Shown piece after piece: positions 24,638 to 27,469 of a DNA stretch of 27,469 nt. Below the pieces are notes generated by a model, which saw only the letters and a program-made list of their open reading frames with translations, searched no databases and was not told the DNA's origin. The DNA comes from an uncultured Ruminococcus sp. (GTDB taxonomy: Bacteria; Bacillota; Clostridia; Oscillospirales; Ruminococcaceae): contig UQEM01000015.1 in NCBI GenBank assembly GCA_900540005.1, positions 1-27,469 on the forward strand, read 5' to 3'. The translations under genes and the position numbers were made by a program. How positions within the stretch are numbered: position 1 is the stretch's first letter; each line of letters starts with the position of its first letter.

Positions 24638-25777
24638 ATGGCAGGTTTAACACTTAAAGGCATTTATAAGAAGTATCCCGGCGGCGTTGTTGCTGTTTCG
24701 GATGTTAATTTAGAGATAAGAGATAAGGAGTTCATCGTTCTCGTAGGACCTTCCGGCTGCGGTAAGTCTACAACACTTCGTATGATCGCCGGACTCGAAG
24801 AAATTTCAGAGGGTGAGCTTTACATCGGCGACCGCCTTGTAAACGATATCGCGCCCAAGGACAGAGATATTGCGATGGTTTTCCAGAACTACGCTCTTTA
24901 TCCTCACATGACAGTTTTCGACAATATGGCTTTCGGACTCAAGCTCCGTAAGGTTCCCAAGGACGAGATCGAGAGAAAGGTAAACGAGGCTGCTAAGATC
25001 CTCGACCTCACTCACCTCCTCGACAGAAAGCCTAAGGCTATGTCAGGTGGTCAGCGTCAGAGAGTTGCTCTCGGCCGTGCTATCGTTCGTAGTCCTAAGG
25101 TATTCCTCCTCGACGAGCCTCTTTCAAACCTCGATGCTAAGCTCCGTGCACAGATGAGAACTGAGATCGCCAAGATCCACAAGAAGCTCGGTACTACATT
25201 CATCTATGTAACTCATGACCAGACTGAGGCTATGACAATGGGTGACAGAATCGTTTGTATGAAGGACGGTTTCATCCAGCAGGTAGATACTCCTCAGAAC
25301 CTCTACGAGAATCCTACAAACAAGTTCGTTGCAGGCTTCCTCGGTTCACCTCAGATGAACTTCGTAGACGCTGTACTCAAGGAAGAGTATGGTCAGTTTA
25401 TCGTTGAATTCGGCTCAGAGGATACAAAGTCCTCAAGAGGCGTTAAGTACCAGATCATCGTTCCTGAGTCCAAGGTAAACGACGAGCTCAGCAACTATGT
25501 AGGCAAGGAGATCATCCTCGGCGTTCGTCCTGAGGCTATCCACGATGAGGAAATGTACCTCTCAAATGCTACAACAGGCGTTATCGACACAAACGTTGAA
25601 ATCACAGAAATGATGGGTGCTGAGACATACCTCTACCTCCTCTGCGAGGGTATTCCGCTTACAGCAAGAGTAAGCCCGAGATCAACAGCAAGACCCGGAG
25701 ATGACATCAAGGTTGCTATCGATCCCAACAGAATCCACATCTTTGATAAGGAAACAGAAAAGGCTATTGTAAACTGA
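24638..25777 (+). CDS. ugpC: MsmK/UgpC/MalK-type ABC transporter ATP-binding protein
   Basis: This 379-residue ATPase powers carbohydrate ABC importers. The nucleotide-binding domain shows Walker [11 protein letters not shown]-loop [12 protein letters not shown], signature LSGGQ-type [14 protein letters not shown], Walker [17 protein letters not shown] and H-loop YVTHDQTEA. The C-terminal part (about 240-379) is the MalK-type TOBE/OB regulatory domain with [12 protein letters not shown]. It stands alone between its own promoter and tandem terminators, with no permease or binding protein nearby. That suggests a shared ATPase serving several sugar importers, as MsmK does in streptococci. Codon use (many CTC, CGT, AAG, GGT) differs from neighbouring genes and suggests high expression. 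GGAGG lies 10 bases before the ATG. Confidence 0.92.
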   Translation: MAGLTLKGIYKKYPGGVVAVSDVNLEIRDKEFIVLVGPSGCGKSTTLRMIAGLEEISEGELYIGDRLVNDIAPKDRDIAMVFQNYALYPHMTVFDNMAFGLKLRKVPKDEIERKVNEAAKILDLTHLLDRKPKAMSGGQRQRVALGRAIVRSPKVFLLDEPLSNLDAKLRAQMRTEIAKIHKKLGTTFIYVTHDQTEAMTMGDRIVCMKDGFIQQVDTPQNLYENPTNKFVAGFLGSPQMNFVDAVLKEEYGQFIVEFGSEDTKSSRGVKYQIIVPESKVNDELSNYVGKEIILGVRPEAIHDEEMYLSNATTGVIDTNVEITEMMGAETYLYLLCEGIPLTARVSPRSTARPGDDIKVAIDPNRIHIFDKETEKAIVN

Positions 25778-25814
25778 TAATAACCATTTCATATTTTATC
25801 CTTTCTTTCTAAGC

Positions 25815-25828
25815 GCGGAGAGATCCGC
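25815..25828 (+). other. Small hairpin before the terminator
   Basis: GCGGA GAGA TCCGC forms a 5-bp stem in the 3' untranslated region after the ABC ATPase gene. It has no U-run and may only stabilise the transcript end. Confidence 0.35.
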
Positions 25829-25831
25829 ACG

Positions 25832-25863
25832 AAAAAACCGCAGTCTTTCGGCTGCGGTTTTTT
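25832..25863. terminator. Strong bidirectional intrinsic terminator
   Basis: A 12-bp perfect stem (AAAAAACCGCAG/CTGCGGTTTTTT) with an 8-base loop gives a U-run on both strands. It ends the ABC ATPase transcript on the plus strand and the lipoprotein transcript on the minus strand. Confidence 0.93.
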
Positions 25864-25870
25864 TATGTAT

Positions 25871-25897
25871 ACGGAGCAGGATCTTTGCTCCGTTTTT
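25871..25897 (+). terminator. Second intrinsic terminator in tandem
   Basis: An 8-bp perfect stem ACGGAGCA/TGCTCCGT with a 7-base loop is followed by a TTTTT run (25893-25897). It backs up the preceding terminator for plus-strand transcripts. Two strong terminators fit a highly transcribed upstream gene. Confidence 0.85.
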
Positions 25898-25958
25898 GGT
25901 ATCAGAGAAAATCAGGCGGTGATCCAACGTTAAAAGTGCGCGTCAGAGTGTGCTTTTA

Positions 25959-26360
25959 TCAGTCCTGCTTGTCTTTCTTGTCCTTGGCTGTGTCGGAGTC
26001 GCTGCTGCTGTCATTATCCTTATCCTTGTTGTCATCGTTCTCACGTTCACCGTCAACGCCGTCTATGATGTCGTCAGCCGCGTCCTCAACGCCGTTGATA
26101 GCGTCCTTGCCCGCGTCGCCTGCACCCTCTACGATGTCCTTGCCTGCCTCGCCAACGCCGCCTACAGCGTCGCTTGCGTACTCTCCAACGGAACTATTTT
26201 TGCCGGTTGAGTCGTCCTTGTCGGAACTCCCGCCGCGTGCCGTTGTATCTTCAGCTACCATGCTGCTGTCGCTTACGGAAGAATCGTCATTATTGCCGCA
26301 TGAAGTGAAGGCTGCGCAAACGGTAAAAAATATGGAACATATTGCTAAAAGCTTTTTCAT
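25959..26360 (-). CDS. Predicted lipoprotein with four 11-residue repeats
   Basis: The 133-residue product starts with a lipoprotein signal (MKKLLAICSIFFTVCAAFTSC), Cys21 being the likely lipidated residue. A Ser/Asp-rich spacer leads to four tandem 11-mers (59-102): GEYASDAVGGV, GEAGKDIVEGA, GDAGKDAINGV and EDAADDIIDGV. The tail is Asp/Lys/Ser-rich. The repeats have the 11-residue amphipathic-helix periodicity of LEA-like and apolipoprotein-like segments, so a surface- or membrane-lying helix is likely (inference). The ATG used has AAAGG 11 bases upstream; an ATG at 26369 is too close to it. The gene has no recognised function. The gap upstream of its start holds the distal DnaA-box cluster. 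Confidence 0.75.
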   Translation of the reverse strand: MKKLLAICSIFFTVCAAFTSCGNNDDSSVSDSSMVAEDTTARGGSSDKDDSTGKNSSVGEYASDAVGGVGEAGKDIVEGAGDAGKDAINGVEDAADDIIDGVDGERENDDNKDKDNDSSSDSDTAKDKKDKQD

Positions 26361-26388
26361 ACAAATCATAACCTTTCCAAAGTATCAT

Positions 26389-26591
26389 TGTGGACAGCTT
26401 TTCCACAATGTATTTTTATTGTTTGCGCTTTTTCCCGTTTTATCCACAAAGTTTTCAAGAGCTGGTGCATGGTAAAATAAGGATTTCCACGATGTTTTCC
26501 ACTAATTCCACAGAGTTTTCAACAATTGAACGGGTTTCTACACATCGTTTTCAACACTAGGTGGAAAACTTATCAACCGGCTTGTGGAAAT
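26389..26591. other. Distal DnaA-box cluster between the lipoprotein and DUF2461 genes
   Basis: About 13 DnaA-box-like 9-mers lie in roughly 200 bases. Plus strand: TTTTCCACA (26399), perfect TTATCCACA (26440), ATTTCCACG (26483), TTTTCCACT (26495), AATTCCACA (26504), TTTTCAACA (26516), GTTTCTACA (26534), TTTTCAACA (26548) and TTATCAACC (26570). Minus strand: CTGTCCACA (26389-26397), TTTTCCACC (26560-26568) and ATTTCCACA (26583-26591). A weaker TTTTCAAGA lies at 26452. The density matches the origin clusters next to dnaA and the motifs are the same family. There is no gene in 26361-26630. Possible roles: DnaA titration, DnaA reactivation, promoter control, or a second origin half. Confidence 0.8.
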
Positions 26592-26630
26592 AAATTAGAA
26601 TTATATTGCTAAAATTTTCCTCTTTTTTCT

Positions 26631-27368
26631 CTACCACATAAAGTCCACATCAGGCGCTTTTACCATGTTTATCGGCTCTTCCGGCGTTTCGGGAGTATCC
26701 TCGCGGATAACCGCCTTTGCAAGTTCCTCTATCTCGACAAGCTCGTGAAAATAATTGTTTAGCGGCATAAGTTCCTTGAAAACCTTAATAACGTGTTCGG
26801 CAAGCTTATGCGAGTAAAGCTCCCTGCCGCTCACCTTGACGAATGCGCTCAGCCCCTTTTTGAGGAAAAATCGTTCTGCTTCGGGAACTGTGCACGGCTT
26901 TTTGCGCTTATATTCTTCGCCGCCTATCTCGATGCCATTAGCTTCAAGCTTATCTATCATTTCGAGGAACGGCTTGCAGTCCTCGGTAAGCTGTGACCGA
27001 AAACGCTCCATGACCGCCGCTTCCGGCTTGGCTATGCGGAAACCGAACTCCGCGCCCTCGGGTGAAAGCTCGAAATAGAGCGTTGGAGTCTTGTTCCACC
27101 AGTAAGCCTCGTAACGAACATATATCCACATCGTGTCGCGGTAGTGCAGATACGGCGGAAACTTTTCATCGCGGTATATCCTGCCGACCTTGTATATCAT
27201 GCCGTCAGTCTCGGAAAACGGCGCGTATATCTCCTCTCCGAGAGCCTTCAGCGGCTCGTAGACCTTGCCCGTGTATATGTTCTTGCGCTCCTCGAACCAC
27301 TCCTTATTATTGTTGAATTTTATCCCGAGCAGAAAATCGAGCGCTTCCTTTGAAAATCCTTCAAACAT
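26631..27368 (-). CDS. DUF2461 family protein
   Basis: The 245-residue protein matches the DUF2461 family as I know it: N-terminal FSKEALDFLLGIKFNNNKEWFEERK, then IYRDEKFPPYLHYRDTMWIYVRY, then YFELSPEGAEFGFRIAKPE, with a helical C-terminal half. The biochemical function is unknown. GGAGG lies 6 bases upstream of the ATG. It is on the minus strand, against the replication direction expected for this arm. The 101 bases before it at the window edge contain an ACCGAAAATT-like repeat but no promoter I can call with confidence. Confidence 0.85.
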   Translation of the reverse strand: MFEGFSKEALDFLLGIKFNNNKEWFEERKNIYTGKVYEPLKALGEEIYAPFSETDGMIYKVGRIYRDEKFPPYLHYRDTMWIYVRYEAYWWNKTPTLYFELSPEGAEFGFRIAKPEAAVMERFRSQLTEDCKPFLEMIDKLEANGIEIGGEEYKRKKPCTVPEAERFFLKKGLSAFVKVSGRELYSHKLAEHVIKVFKELMPLNNYFHELVEIEELAKAVIREDTPETPEEPINMVKAPDVDFMW

Positions 27369-27469
27369 ACAATACCTCCGAAAATTGGTTTTACCGAAAA
27401 TTTTCCGCGTACTTTTTAGGTCGTGTTGACACTAAGCCTAACAACGCATCTTTTCGGCAAAATTTCACG

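Noticed and set aside
25885..26475. Plus-strand frame of 196 residues opposite the lipoprotein gene
   Set aside because: It is a Ser/Leu-rich antisense reading of the repeat gene and runs through the DnaA-box cluster.

Overview
This window carries a bacterial chromosomal replication-origin region with the classic Firmicutes gene order: noc, rsmG, mnmG, mnmE, khpB (jag), yidC, yidD, rnpA, rpmH, oriC, dnaA, dnaN, yaaA, recF, remB, gyrB, gyrA. The gene set (Noc-type ParB, RemB, a YtaF-like protein, KhpB, NrdR), the strong Shine-Dalgarno sites and the protein sequences point to a Clostridia member, most likely a Ruminococcus-like Oscillospiraceae. That placement is inference from sequence character; no database was searched. 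I see no tRNA, rRNA, CRISPR array, insertion sequence or prophage.

Left arm (1-8241, all minus strand, transcribed away from the origin). rpmH has a consensus promoter and heads rpmH-rnpA-yidD-yidC-khpB, with a terminator-like hairpin between rpmH and rnpA. A second hairpin with a U-run separates khpB from mnmE-mnmG-rsmG and touches the mnmE Shine-Dalgarno. rsmG ends in an intrinsic terminator, and noc follows as its own unit. A perfect 16-bp parS lies between mnmE and mnmG. The left edge holds a row of three hairpins that looks like a dispersed intergenic repeat.

Origin (about 8376-10890). Two clusters of DnaA-box-like 9-mers flank dnaA, mostly of the forms ATTTCAACA, TTTTCAACA and TTTTCCACA. 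An AT-rich tract with four TTATCTT copies just before dnaN is the best candidate unwinding element. The dnaA leader contains a 10-bp perfect inverted repeat that overlaps an alternative terminator-like fold.

Right arm (10891-20644, plus strand). dnaN, a small membrane protein of unknown function, yaaA, recF and remB are packed together. gyrB and gyrA follow in a second run with a YcxB-like membrane protein between them, then another unknown membrane protein and a membrane-anchored metallophosphoesterase. GyrA has alanine where quinolone-susceptible enzymes have Ser/Thr at position 83.

Right end (20645-27469, mixed strands). It holds a YtaF/MntP-like protein (minus), a TIM-barrel isomerase with nrdR, a Tic20-like membrane protein, a DUF4830 protein (minus), an RsuA-family pseudouridine synthase, a stand-alone MsmK/UgpC-type ABC ATPase with tandem terminators, a lipoprotein with four 11-residue repeats (minus) and a DUF2461 protein (minus). 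Between the last two genes lies the most surprising element: about 13 DnaA-box-like 9-mers in roughly 200 bp, including a perfect TTATCCACA, some 16 kb from dnaA. It could titrate or reactivate DnaA, or be a second origin-like element.
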